Part shown: in pieces, positions 1 to 8,587 of the stretch
Numbering within the stretch: position 1 is the stretch's first letter
Layout: the number at the start of each line of letters is the position of its first letter
Assembly (NCBI GenBank): GCA_025210295.1
Contig: JAOASC010000041.1
Span: forward strand, 32,809-96,808
Direction of reading: 5' to 3'
Source of the DNA: Flavobacteriales bacterium
GTDB taxonomy: Bacteria > Bacteroidota > Bacteroidia > Flavobacteriales_D > Parvicellaceae
DNA length: 64,000 bases
Translations under genes and position numbers: made by a program
The notes under the pieces: generated by a model
Databases searched by the model: none
Told to the model about the DNA's origin: nothing
What the model saw: the letters and a program-made list of their open reading frames with translations, nothing else

Positions 1-324
1 ATTGCAGATATAATCGATATGGATATCTCAACAGTATCGAGGGTTGCCAACAGTAAATATGTTCAAACTCCTTACGGCACCTTTTTACTTAAATTCTTCT
101 TCAGCGAATCTTTAAGTACTGAAAGCGGAGAAGAGGTTTCTACAAGAGAGGTGAAACGTATTTTACAAGATGCCATTGAAGAAGAAAACAAAAAGAAACC
201 TTTAACAGATGAAAAACTAGCGAATCTATTGAAAGAAAAAGGTTATAATATTGCACGAAGAACAGTTGCTAAATACAGAGAGCAGCTAGACATTCCTGTT
301 GCACGTTTAAGAAAAGAACTTTAA
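1..324 (+). CDS. rpoN: RNA polymerase sigma-54 factor, C-terminal end (partial)
   Basis: The reading frame is open from the first base, so only the last 107 codons of the gene lie in the window. The fragment carries the C-terminal DNA-binding domain of sigma-54: a helix-turn-helix stretch (DISTVSRVANSKYVQTPYG), then the RpoN box ARRTVAKYRE, which recognises the -24 promoter element. Sigma-54 directs RNA polymerase to promoters that need enhancer-binding ATPases. The protein ends in ARLRKEL, as usual for the family. The N-terminal activator and core-binding regions lie to the left of the window. A membrane protein gene follows 20 bases later on the same strand. Confidence 0.95.
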   Translation: MADIIDMDISTVSRVANSKYVQTPYGTFLLKFFFSESLSTESGEEVSTREVKRILQDAIEEENKKKPLTDEKLANLLKEKGYNIARRTVAKYREQLDIPVARLRKEL

Positions 325-344
325 GTATCAACTCCTAGATTTCT

Positions 345-1007
345 ATGCGACTGATTAGTCATTTTTTGTCATTGGTACTACATCCTATATTCATTCCATT
401 GTACGGGATATTATTGTTTACACAAATTGAGCACAACAGTACAATTAACTTGAGAGCACTTGAGTCTGTTGATTATTTTAAGTTAGCGTTATCTCCCATC
501 TTATTATTTTCAATAGTATTTCCTTTGTTTAGCTTAATGATAATGTATAACTCTAAAATGATTGCTTCTTTTAGAGTTGAAAGTCAAAAAGAGCGGATAC
601 CTGTTCTTTTTCTCTCTTGTATTTATTATGGTATTACCTATTATTTTGTTCGGTCTTTAGACATTGCCTACTACCATTCATTTTTCGGTTTATTTTTAAG
701 CTTCTTAACTGGAGGGTTGATTTTAGCACTATTAAGTTTACTCATTACCCCAAGATGGAAAATTAGCCTTCACAGTATAGGGATTGGAGCGCTAGCTGGT
801 GGGTTTATTGGCTTCACTCAGGAGCTACAACCAATGGCTAATTTAAACACTTTTATTCTCATCAATGTCATGCTTATTGTAGCAGTCGGTATATTGGCTT
901 CAGCACGCTTAATACTTAAGGCTCATACTATTAACCAAGTTCTTATCGGAAGTCTTTTGGGGGTATTTACTGAATACATGATGGTTGCCAATCACTTTTG
1001 GATTTAA
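345..1007 (+). CDS. PAP2-like integral membrane protein
   Basis: A 220-residue, very hydrophobic protein with about six membrane segments. The second half has the layout of the PAP2 phosphatase fold: SLHSIGIGALAG resembles the SGH motif and SARLILKAHTINQ resembles the SRxxxxxHxxxD motif, with KERIP near residue 85 as a possible remnant of the first motif. The last motif has glutamine where active enzymes have aspartate, so catalysis may be altered or lost. It lies 20 bases after rpoN and its end overlaps the convergent moeB-like gene by four bases. The substrate, if any, would be a lipid phosphate; this is inferred from weak motif similarity. Confidence 0.55.
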   Translation: MRLISHFLSLVLHPIFIPLYGILLFTQIEHNSTINLRALESVDYFKLALSPILLFSIVFPLFSLMIMYNSKMIASFRVESQKERIPVLFLSCIYYGITYYFVRSLDIAYYHSFFGLFLSFLTGGLILALLSLLITPRWKISLHSIGIGALAGGFIGFTQELQPMANLNTFILINVMLIVAVGILASARLILKAHTINQVLIGSLLGVFTEYMMVANHFWI

Positions 1008-2095
1008 ATACTATAATTTAGCACTCCTCCCTTTAGATTGATTAACTTATCAAATCCATAATTTTTATTTAAAAAATGTATCGCTTGCTGACTTCTACCA
1101 CCTGTTTGACAAAAGACTACAACATTTTTATTTTTAGGAATGCTTTCATACGCCTCTTCTAAGTCATCTATTGCTATTTCAATCGCATTTAACTTTTCTA
1201 TTCTAGGTTGCTCCCATGTTTCCCTCACATCTAAAAACACATAATTAGCATCATTAACTAGTGCTAAAGCATCTTCCAACTCAAGTTCTTGATGGTTATT
1301 TCCATTAGCGACATTACAAAACACATCATAATCTTGCAACAATCCTTTTTTTAACACAGCTTCTATTGATTTAGTATTTCTATTGACTTGCAATGTTGTT
1401 ACTCCTCCCCCTAATAAGTCGATAACTTTCAGTTTTCCACTTAAGACTGTCCCTATTTGTAATATCATCTTTAAGACTTCATTGGCCTGAAAAGTACCTA
1501 AAACGCCAGGAAGCACACCTAAAACACCAACTTCTGAGCAATTGGGTAATTGATTAGCTTTAGGCGGTTCAGGAAAAAGGCAACGATAGGATGGGCCATT
1601 TTGATAATTAAAAACACTCAATTGGCCTTCAAATTTAAAAATGGAAGCATAAACAAATGGTTTATTCAGTAAAACACAAGCATCATTAATCAAATATCGG
1701 GTTGAAAAATTATCGGTCCCATCTACGATTACATCATATTTTTCTATAATTGTTAAGGCATTCTCCACATGAAGCCACTCTTGATATTTATCAAACTGAA
1801 TCAAAGCATTTTGTTGCGAAAGGCGCTCTACAGCGGCATCAACTTTAAGCTGGCCAACATCTTGATTAGTATAAAGTATTTGACGTTGTAAGTTCGACTC
1901 TGAAACACGGTCACCATCTACCAGTCCTATTCGTCCTACGCCAGCAGCTACTAAATATTGTAACACAGGACAACCTAGTCCTCCAGCTCCCACCACCAAA
2001 ACTTTAGCAGTTTTTAATCGCTCTTGCCCCAACTCGCCAATTTCTTCTAATTTTATATGGCGATCATATCTATTTTTCTCCTGATTTGTCAACAT
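1004..2095 (-). CDS. moeB: MoeB/ThiF-family adenylyltransferase with C-terminal rhodanese domain
   Basis: An E1-like enzyme that adenylates the C terminus of a small sulfur-carrier protein (MoaD or ThiS type), fused to a sulfur-transfer domain. Residues 1-250 hold the ThiF fold: nucleotide loop VVGAGGLGCP, DGDRVSESNLQRQ, the DNFSTRYLIND motif, and NCSEVGVLGVLPG. Residues from about 262 to 363 form a rhodanese domain with the active-site loop FCQTGGRS. Only one cysteine of the usual structural zinc pairs is evident (YRCLFP), so zinc binding may be lost. Whether it serves molybdopterin or thiamine synthesis cannot be told, because no moa, moe or thi gene is in the window. It stands alone on this strand. 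Confidence 0.85.
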   Translation of the reverse strand: MLTNQEKNRYDRHIKLEEIGELGQERLKTAKVLVVGAGGLGCPVLQYLVAAGVGRIGLVDGDRVSESNLQRQILYTNQDVGQLKVDAAVERLSQQNALIQFDKYQEWLHVENALTIIEKYDVIVDGTDNFSTRYLINDACVLLNKPFVYASIFKFEGQLSVFNYQNGPSYRCLFPEPPKANQLPNCSEVGVLGVLPGVLGTFQANEVLKMILQIGTVLSGKLKVIDLLGGGVTTLQVNRNTKSIEAVLKKGLLQDYDVFCNVANGNNHQELELEDALALVNDANYVFLDVRETWEQPRIEKLNAIEIAIDDLEEAYESIPKNKNVVVFCQTGGRSQQAIHFLNKNYGFDKLINLKGGVLNYSI

Positions 2096-2256
2096 TTATT
2101 CAACAGCTAATCTTCTCGCATTTTACAATAAAAATTCACTTTCAAAGGTACAACATAAAGCAGCATAATTCTCATCTATTTTAAATTATCATTTACTGTT
2201 TTATGAATCCTATCATTTTTTACATTATCAAACCTAAGAATAACAATGAATAATTA

Positions 2257-2264
2257 TATATTTG
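2257..2264 (+). promoter_or_regulatory. Bacteroidota-type -7 promoter element upstream of pdhA
   Basis: TATATTTG matches the Bacteroidota -7 consensus TAnnTTTG and lies 27 bases before the pdhA start. I see no good TTG -33 element at the expected 17-23 base spacing, so this is a plausible but unproven promoter. Confidence 0.4.
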
Positions 2265-2291
2265 TATGTTACATTAAACTAAAAACGCACT

Positions 2292-3332
2292 ATGGCAACT
2301 AAAACTAAGGATACCAACAGTACTCAGTCTGTTTCTAAAGGGCTTAAGTACTCGAAAGAGCAGTACCTAAAATGGTATGAAGACATGCTGATGATGAGAA
2401 AAGTGGAAGAAATGGTCGGAAACTTATACATCAAACAAAAATTTGGAGGATTTTGTCACCTCTACATTGGCCAAGAAGCCTTAGTTACTGGTACAGCATC
2501 TGCTTGCCAGAAAGACGATAAACATATTACAGCATATAGAGATCATGCTCACCCAATAGCATTAGGGGTACACCCTAAATATATGATGGCTGAATTGTAT
2601 GGGAAAAAGACAGGAATGTCAAAAGGAAAAGGAGGATCAATGCACATGTTCCATAAAGAGGTTAACCTAATGGGGGGACATGGAATTGTAGGTGCTCAAA
2701 TTGCAATGGGAGCTGGAATTGCTTTTGCTGAACAATATAAAGGGACAAAAAATGTTACCTTTTGCTCTTTTGGTGACGGAGCTGCTAGACAAGGAATCTT
2801 GCATGAGACTTTCAACATGGCAATGAACTGGAAATTACCTGTCGTATTTATTATTGAAAATAATAATTATGCAATGGGAACTTCGGTTGCTCGAACAACT
2901 AATGTTGAAGACATGTCTAAAATTGGACTTTCATACGAAATGCCTTCATTTGTTGTTGACGGAATGACTGTTGAAGCTGTTCATGAAGCTATTGCTGATG
3001 CTTGTGAACATGTTAGAGCTGGAAAAGGACCAGTTTTATTAGATGTTAGAACTTACCGTTACAAAGGACACTCAATGTCTGACCCTCAAAAATACAGAAC
3101 TAAAGAAGAGGTAGAAGAGTACAAAGGCGAGGATCCTATTACAAAAGTGCTAAACACCATAAAAGAACACAACCTTGCTAATGAGGAGGAAATCAAAGCA
3201 ATTCAAAAGCATGTAAAAGAAACTGTTGCTGAATCGGTAAAATTTGCTGAAGAATCTCCAGATCCAGAACCACACGAATTATATGAGGATGTTTATGTTG
3301 AAGAATATCCTTTCGTAAAAGAATATAACTAA
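2292..3332 (+). CDS. pdhA: Pyruvate dehydrogenase E1 component, alpha subunit
   Basis: The thiamine-diphosphate-binding alpha chain of the E1 heterotetramer, which decarboxylates pyruvate and reductively acetylates E2. At 346 residues it has the usual length. The thiamine diphosphate/Mg motif GDGAARQG runs to IIENNNY around residues 165-195. Other family signatures are HLYIGQEA, RDHAHPIALG, GGSMHMF and the C-terminal RTYRYKGHSMSDP. The first 20 residues are a polar extension rich in Thr, Ser and Lys. The E2 gene follows 37 bases downstream and is presumably co-transcribed. The beta subunit gene is not here, which fits flavobacterial genomes, where pdhB commonly lies elsewhere. Confidence 0.96.
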   Translation: MATKTKDTNSTQSVSKGLKYSKEQYLKWYEDMLMMRKVEEMVGNLYIKQKFGGFCHLYIGQEALVTGTASACQKDDKHITAYRDHAHPIALGVHPKYMMAELYGKKTGMSKGKGGSMHMFHKEVNLMGGHGIVGAQIAMGAGIAFAEQYKGTKNVTFCSFGDGAARQGILHETFNMAMNWKLPVVFIIENNNYAMGTSVARTTNVEDMSKIGLSYEMPSFVVDGMTVEAVHEAIADACEHVRAGKGPVLLDVRTYRYKGHSMSDPQKYRTKEEVEEYKGEDPITKVLNTIKEHNLANEEEIKAIQKHVKETVAESVKFAEESPDPEPHELYEDVYVEEYPFVKEYN

Positions 3333-3369
3333 GATTAAATTATACTACACATTAAAATAAATTATTAAA

Positions 3370-4650
3370 ATGGCTGAAATTGTAAGAATGCCTAAACTAA
3401 GTGACACCATGACTGAAGGTGTTATTGCTGAGTGGCACAAAAATATTGGTGACGCTGTAGAATCGGGAGACTTATTAGCTGAGATAGAAACGGATAAAGC
3501 AACAATGGAATTTGAAGCTTTTGAGGAAGGGGTTCTATTGCATATTGGAGTTGAAAAAGGAGGATCTGCGCCAGTTGACTCTGTTTTAGCAATATTAGGA
3601 GAAGAAGGTGAAGACATCTCTAGTTTGTTAGAAGAGTTAAAAAACGAGCAACCTGCTGAAGTAAAGGAAACTGAAGCTCCTGCTAAAACCACTCCAAGTA
3701 CTCCAAAGCCAGCACCTGCTCCAAAGGCAGAAGCTCCTAAACCGGCTCCTGTTGTTGCTCAAACACCAGCTACAACCTACCCACCTGCTAGTTCTGTTGC
3801 TGATGGTAGATTAAAAATTTCTCCACTTGCTAAAAAATTAGCTGACGAAAGAGGCATTAACCCAGCGTTTTTAAGTGGAACTGGTGAATCAGGTAGAATC
3901 ATCAAAAGAGACATTGACAATTACAATGGTTCAGGAAATACTTTTGTTGGAGTAGAAAGTTTTAGAGACGAGCCAGTTTCTCAGATGAGAAAAGTAATTG
4001 CATCTAGATTAGGGGAAAGTAAATTCACTGCTCCTCACTTCTATTTAACTGTATCCATTGATATGGATAATGCTATTGAGGCGCGTAAATCTATCAATGC
4101 AATGATTGCTCCTCAGAAAGTTTCTTTTAACGATATGGTTATCAAAGCTGTTGCTACAGCATTAAAAGAACACCCTGCCGTAAATGCAGCTTGGTATGGA
4201 GACTTTATTCGTACCAACGAGCATGTTCATATTGGTGTTGCCGTTGCTGTTCCTGACGGGCTTTTAGTACCTGTTGTTCGATTTGCTGATGGAAAATCCT
4301 TAACACAAATTGGTGCAGAAGTAAAAGATTATGCTCAAAAAGCTAAGGCTAAGAAATTACAACCTGAAGACTGGCAAGGAAACACCTTTACCATTTCTAA
4401 TTTAGGAATGTTCGGAATTGAAGAGTTTACAGCTATTATCAACTCTCCTGACGCTGCGATATTAGCGGTTGGAGGTATTAGCCAAGTTCCTGTTGTTAAA
4501 AATGGTGAAATTGTCCCTGGAAATGTAATGAAAGTAACCTTAAGTTGTGACCACAGAGTTATAGATGGTGCAGTTGGTTCAGCTTTCCTAAATACGTTTA
4601 AGAACTATATGGAAAACCCAGTATTATTATTAGGAAAACAAAATATCTAA
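3370..4650 (+). CDS. pdhC: Dihydrolipoamide acetyltransferase, E2 of pyruvate dehydrogenase
   Basis: E2 core enzyme that moves the acetyl group from lipoamide to CoA. A single lipoyl domain covers residues 1-78, with the lipoylated lysine in ETDKATME. A Pro/Ala/Lys-rich linker (about 95-140) is followed by the peripheral subunit-binding domain (about 150-187, ISPLAKKLADERG to GRIIKRDI). The acyltransferase domain runs from about 205 to 426 with the catalytic SCDHRVIDG. Length 426. The linker is typical of swinging-arm E2 proteins. It directly follows pdhA and ends just before a strong hairpin terminator, making pdhA-pdhC a closed two-gene unit. Confidence 0.96.
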   Translation: MAEIVRMPKLSDTMTEGVIAEWHKNIGDAVESGDLLAEIETDKATMEFEAFEEGVLLHIGVEKGGSAPVDSVLAILGEEGEDISSLLEELKNEQPAEVKETEAPAKTTPSTPKPAPAPKAEAPKPAPVVAQTPATTYPPASSVADGRLKISPLAKKLADERGINPAFLSGTGESGRIIKRDIDNYNGSGNTFVGVESFRDEPVSQMRKVIASRLGESKFTAPHFYLTVSIDMDNAIEARKSINAMIAPQKVSFNDMVIKAVATALKEHPAVNAAWYGDFIRTNEHVHIGVAVAVPDGLLVPVVRFADGKSLTQIGAEVKDYAQKAKAKKLQPEDWQGNTFTISNLGMFGIEEFTAIINSPDAAILAVGGISQVPVVKNGEIVPGNVMKVTLSCDHRVIDGAVGSAFLNTFKNYMENPVLLLGKQNI

Positions 4651-4677
4651 TGATAAGTTTGAAACTATAAAAATACC

Positions 4678-4708
4678 AAAAGCCCATTCAGTTGAATGGG
4701 CTTTTTTT
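4678..4708 (+). terminator. Rho-independent terminator after pdhC (bidirectional)
   Basis: An AAAGCCCATTC / GAATGGGCTTT stem with a short loop is followed by a run of T on the plus strand. The A-rich left side also gives a U-run on the minus strand, so the hairpin can end both pdhC and the convergent VTT-domain gene that stops at 4725. Confidence 0.85.
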
Positions 4709-4724
4709 ATATCCTCCCTAATAT

Positions 4725-5312
4725 TTAAAACAGTAATTCCATCAGCTCTACTCCAGTAAAGACATACACACTTACCAATACCAATTCTCCTAATAATACT
4801 GCAAGAAAAAACTTCCAATAACTATAACTCGTACTTCCTGCTACAAAACAAATTAAATCCGTCGGGACAGCAGGAAAGAATGACCATAATAAAACAATCC
4901 AAAAACCATAAGTTTCCATTTTTTCTTCTACCATTTGAACTTTACTAGACGTCTTTCCAAACAATGTAGAGGGCGTTAAAAACGAAGCTGAATAATACAT
5001 CAATGTGGCCCCTATTTGTATCCCTACCAACGAAATCAATAAAACAAAAAAAGGATTTTCGGGGTATAGTGCGATACCTAACACTACAAAAATAGTACTT
5101 GGCAATAAGAAAAGTGCTCTTATACTAGACCCTATAACATAAAAAATCAATATTGAGGTTGCGTTTTCTCCTAGGAATGCCTGAATGGCTGTAGCTGTAA
5201 ATGAAGCTGGTGAGACAAAATAAAACAACAACACTACAACAGCCAAAGTAAGCCACACCCACCTTAACACTTTTTTTAACAACAATAATTTACGATCACT
5301 TATGGAAGTCAT
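4725..5312 (-). CDS. VTT-domain (TVP38/TMEM64, DedA-like) membrane protein
   Basis: A 195-residue protein with about five or six membrane segments, after a basic N-terminal stretch (RKLLLLKKVLRW). The central part has the layout of the VTT/SNARE-associated fold: FLLPSTIFVVLGIALYP, a small-residue-rich GIQIGATLMYYSASF, then WIVLLWSFFPAVPTDLICFVAG, where the F-P-x-x-P turn is the conserved re-entrant element. Members of this wider family include lipid scramblases and undecaprenyl-phosphate transporters; the specific substrate is unknown. It lies 11 bases downstream of a small secreted basic protein and ends at the shared terminator after pdhC. Confidence 0.75.
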   Translation of the reverse strand: MTSISDRKLLLLKKVLRWVWLTLAVVVLLFYFVSPASFTATAIQAFLGENATSILIFYVIGSSIRALFLLPSTIFVVLGIALYPENPFFVLLISLVGIQIGATLMYYSASFLTPSTLFGKTSSKVQMVEEKMETYGFWIVLLWSFFPAVPTDLICFVAGSTSYSYWKFFLAVLLGELVLVSVYVFTGVELMELLF

Positions 5313-5323
5313 GATAAAAAAGC

Positions 5324-5611
5324 TTACTTCCTAAACCACTTTTTCCAGAACGGATCAGCTGTTTTCTTTTTCTTCAAACGATTCGAACGCTTTTGCTGCT
5401 TCTTCATTCGTTTGCGAGTTTCCTTACTTTGGATACTCTGATGATGTTTGGTTAATTCTTTTTCTGCTTGTTTTCGTTCTTTTGCTCGTTGCTTTTCTTT
5501 TTTCTCAAAGATTTTATTTTTAGGCTCAGGCCCATTTTCCTGTGCATAACTTCTGGATGTCATAAACAATGACAACCCCAAAAACAAACATATCGTAGCA
5601 ATTAACTTCAT
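5324..5611 (-). CDS. Small exported, highly basic hypothetical protein
   Basis: A 95-residue protein with a clear signal peptide (hydrophobic residues 5-20, likely cut after SYAQ). The mature part is almost entirely charged: repeated Lys, Arg, Gln and Glu runs such as KKEKQRAKERKQAEKEL and RKRMKKQQKRSNRLKKKK, ending in PFWKKWFRK. It is probably a long helix or disordered. I do not recognise a family. The extreme basicity suggests contact with a polyanion (DNA, RNA, lipopolysaccharide or acidic lipid) at the envelope, but that is inference. It sits between uvrC and the VTT-domain gene on the same strand. Confidence 0.6.
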   Translation of the reverse strand: MKLIATICLFLGLSLFMTSRSYAQENGPEPKNKIFEKKEKQRAKERKQAEKELTKHHQSIQSKETRKRMKKQQKRSNRLKKKKTADPFWKKWFRK

Positions 5612-5669
5612 AAGCTATAACCTAAACGTCTAAGGTAATGGTTTTGTTACAAAATTTCCCCCTGAACTA

Positions 5670-7472
5670 TTATTTTTTATGTAAGGCATTATAAACAATT
5701 TTAGCTTTTGCTGAACCAATCATGATTGTTAAATCTTCCAAACTTGCTGCTTTAATTCTTTTCACAGACTTAAATTTTCGGATCAGTGTTTCTTGCGTTT
5801 TTGCGCCTACTCCTTTTATTTTCAAGAGCTCTGATTTGACTGTCCCTTTTCTCCTTTTACTTCTATGATGTGTAATCCCAAAGCGATGCGCTTCATTTCT
5901 TAAATACTGAATCGTTTTTAATGACTCTGAACGTTTATCAATATAAATTGGCAAAGAATCTCCGGGAAAATAAATTTCCTCTAAACGTTTTGCAATACCT
6001 ACAATAGCTATCTTTCCAAGTAAATCTAGTGTTTTTAAACTTTTTACAGCCGAACTCAATTGCCCTTTTCCTCCATCAATTACAATTAGCTGTGGTAAAG
6101 ACTCTTGTTCATCTTTTAAACGTTTATACCTTCTATACACAACTTCTTCCATAGAAGCAAAATCATCTGGACCGACTACAGTTTTAATATTAAAATGTCG
6201 ATAATCTTTTTTGCTTGGTTTAGCATCTTTAAACACCACACATGCAGCTACAGGATTGGTTCCTTGAAAATTTGAATTGTCAAAACATTCAATATGCCTT
6301 GGCACCTCTTTTAACCTTAAGTCACGTTTAATTGTTTCAAGAATACGTAACGTATTTTGCTCTGGGTCTGTATTTTTTTGTTGTTTCTGCTTTTCAAGCT
6401 TGGTAGCATTAGCATTCACAAATGATAAATTAGACAATTCCTTTTTGGCCCCTTTTAAGGGGATTGTAAATTTAACATCCTCTAACTCTATTGGTAGTGG
6501 TTCAGGAATAATAATTTCTTTTGTATCAGATGGAAAACGGTTTCTAATTTCGACGATCCCCCATGCCAATAAATCGATATTGTCTTCGTCTAATTTCTTT
6601 TTGATTTCTAAAGTATAACTTTGAATAATTGCCCCATTAATTACTTTTAGATAATTAATATAAGCCGTATTGATATCGCTATCTATATTGAAAACATCAA
6701 CATCTTTGACAGTAGCGCTAACCACAGTCGATTTTGCTTGAAATTTTTCGATATGGAGTAATTTTTCTTTCAATTCAGCAGCGGTTTCAAACTCTAGCTT
6801 TTCGGCATGCGCTTTCATTTTTGCCCGCAACTCATCTACGACTGTTTTGGTGTTCCCTTTTAAAACACTTTTCACATTATTTAAACGGCTTTTATACTCC
6901 GTATGCGAAACCATTCCCTGGCAGCAGCCTTTACAATTTCCAATGTAGTATTCAACGGAAGTTTTAAATTCTCGTTTCCCTATATTTTCATCAGTTAATT
7001 TATGCGTACAGCTTCTAATATCAAAACTGTTTTTAAAAAGTTCTAATAGTGTTTTGACTGTAGTGACAGAATGAAATGGTCCAAAATATTCTCCTGTCCC
7101 TTTTTCTACTCTCCTTACATACTCAATTCTAGGAAACGGTTCCTTTTTTATACGAATCCAAGGATAAGTTTTATCGTCTTTTAATTGAATGTTGTATTTA
7201 GGCTGAAACTTTTTAATCAATGAATTTTCCAATAAAAGCGCATCCATTTCAGTGGCCACTTTAATGGTTTTAATCGTGACGATTTTTTTGACTAAAATTC
7301 TGGTCTTAGCATTATGTTGTGCATTAGCATTAAAATAAGAACTTACCCTATTTTTTAAGCTTTTGGCTTTCCCCACATAAATCACAATACCATCCTTATC
7401 AAAATATTGATAAACTCCTGGTGTAGAGGGTAATGTTTTGATGATGTTTGTTATGTGTGTTGATTTACTCAT
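5670..7472 (-). CDS. uvrC: Excinuclease ABC subunit C
   Basis: The nuclease of nucleotide excision repair that makes both incisions around a lesion after UvrAB loading. Length 600 residues is standard. The N terminus has the GIY-YIG domain (PGVYQYF, VIYVGKAKSLKNRV, residues 15-95). A UVR motif for UvrB contact is at about residues 205-240 (LEFETAAELKEKL). The RNase H-like C-terminal nuclease follows (ECFDNSNFQGTNPVAA, VIDGGKGQLSSA, HRFGITHHRSKR). Tandem helix-hairpin-helix motifs end the protein (LLKIKGVGAKTQETLIRKF). Plus-strand open frames inside it are shadows. Confidence 0.97.
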   Translation of the reverse strand: MSKSTHITNIIKTLPSTPGVYQYFDKDGIVIYVGKAKSLKNRVSSYFNANAQHNAKTRILVKKIVTIKTIKVATEMDALLLENSLIKKFQPKYNIQLKDDKTYPWIRIKKEPFPRIEYVRRVEKGTGEYFGPFHSVTTVKTLLELFKNSFDIRSCTHKLTDENIGKREFKTSVEYYIGNCKGCCQGMVSHTEYKSRLNNVKSVLKGNTKTVVDELRAKMKAHAEKLEFETAAELKEKLLHIEKFQAKSTVVSATVKDVDVFNIDSDINTAYINYLKVINGAIIQSYTLEIKKKLDEDNIDLLAWGIVEIRNRFPSDTKEIIIPEPLPIELEDVKFTIPLKGAKKELSNLSFVNANATKLEKQKQQKNTDPEQNTLRILETIKRDLRLKEVPRHIECFDNSNFQGTNPVAACVVFKDAKPSKKDYRHFNIKTVVGPDDFASMEEVVYRRYKRLKDEQESLPQLIVIDGGKGQLSSAVKSLKTLDLLGKIAIVGIAKRLEEIYFPGDSLPIYIDKRSESLKTIQYLRNEAHRFGITHHRSKRRKGTVKSELLKIKGVGAKTQETLIRKFKSVKRIKAASLEDLTIMIGSAKAKIVYNALHKK

Positions 7473-7498
7473 TAATTAAGTTCATCAAAGATAATTAA

Positions 7499-8512
7499 TC
7501 AACCGAAAACTTTACTACCCTCAGTACAATTCTGACAGATATCTATAGCGTTTCGATCCTTGAATATTTGTTTTCTAAATTGTTGGTACGCTTCATTGTT
7601 CCATACTGAATTAAAAGACTTAAAGGCAACATTACCTAATTGGTGTTTAGCATCTTTATCAAAACAACAAGGAACCACACTTCCATCCCAAGTTACTACT
7701 GCACTACTCCACATTCTCCAACATTGATTGAGCAACTCATTTTTTATTCGATAGGTACCGTCTTTTTGTTTTTTATAACGTGCATAGTATTCATTCTGGG
7801 GAATTAATGGGTTTCCATTTTTAAAATCGTAAACCTGAGCCGTCTTAAACTTTATTTCATCAACCCCCATGTCTTTTGCCAATTGTTTGGCGTCCTCAAT
7901 TTGATGTTCATTAGGTCGAACTACTAAAAATTGAAAAATAACATGTGGTGTTTTTGAGTTTAATTTTCGTTTCCAGTTGATTACATTTTTAGTTCCCTCT
8001 ATGACTTTTTCGAGGCTTCCATGTACGCGATATTGTTCGTATGTTTCTTGTGTTGTACCATCTATTGAAATAATGAGACGATCAAGACCTGATTCTACAG
8101 TCTTTTTAGCCATATCATCTGTTAGAAAATGAGCATTAGTCGAGGTTGCTGTATAGATTCCTTTTAACGCTGCGTAATTTACCATCTCCAAAAACTTAGG
8201 ATTGATAAACGGTTCTCCTTGAAAATAAAAATTAATGTATGCCAAATATGGCGCCAACTCATCGATGAGCTTTTGATTAGTTACTGGTTTCAAATTACCT
8301 GTTGGACGAGAAAACTGCTTTAGCCCACTTGGACATTCTGGGCATCCTAAATTACAAGCTGTTGTTGGTTCAATAGAAAGTGCAAATGGCATTCCTTTTA
8401 TTGTTCCTTTTTTGGTCAAACGCGCCACTCCAAAACTCATTTTTAAACGAGCGAGGTTGAACACTTTTTTGAGTGTTATTTTTTTTAATATTGCTGTATG
8501 ATCTGATTTCAA
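7499..8512 (-). CDS. Radical SAM / SPASM domain protein
   Basis: A 337-residue radical SAM enzyme. The [4Fe-4S] motif CNLGCPECPSG (CxxxCxxC) is near residue 53, and typical AdoMet-barrel strands follow (FYFQGEPFINP, TSTNAHFL, LIISIDGTTQETYEQYR). The C-terminal SPASM-like region has additional cluster cysteines (VVPCCFDKDAKHQLGN and ICQNCTEGS). The start chosen is TTG: no ATG exists between the upstream stop near 8534 and residue 25, and the first 24 residues look like genuine family sequence. The substrate is unknown. The family is common in Bacteroidota. It sits 26 bases upstream of uvrC and 75 bases downstream of the KDO transferase gene. Confidence 0.85.
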   Translation of the reverse strand: MKSDHTAILKKITLKKVFNLARLKMSFGVARLTKKGTIKGMPFALSIEPTTACNLGCPECPSGLKQFSRPTGNLKPVTNQKLIDELAPYLAYINFYFQGEPFINPKFLEMVNYAALKGIYTATSTNAHFLTDDMAKKTVESGLDRLIISIDGTTQETYEQYRVHGSLEKVIEGTKNVINWKRKLNSKTPHVIFQFLVVRPNEHQIEDAKQLAKDMGVDEIKFKTAQVYDFKNGNPLIPQNEYYARYKKQKDGTYRIKNELLNQCWRMWSSAVVTWDGSVVPCCFDKDAKHQLGNVAFKSFNSVWNNEAYQQFRKQIFKDRNAIDICQNCTEGSKVFG

Positions 8513-8587
8513 AATTAGAAAAAGGCGGTTTAGCTATCCCCAATAACTGACTGTTAAATTAAAAAAATTATCCCAGCTAACGCAAGA

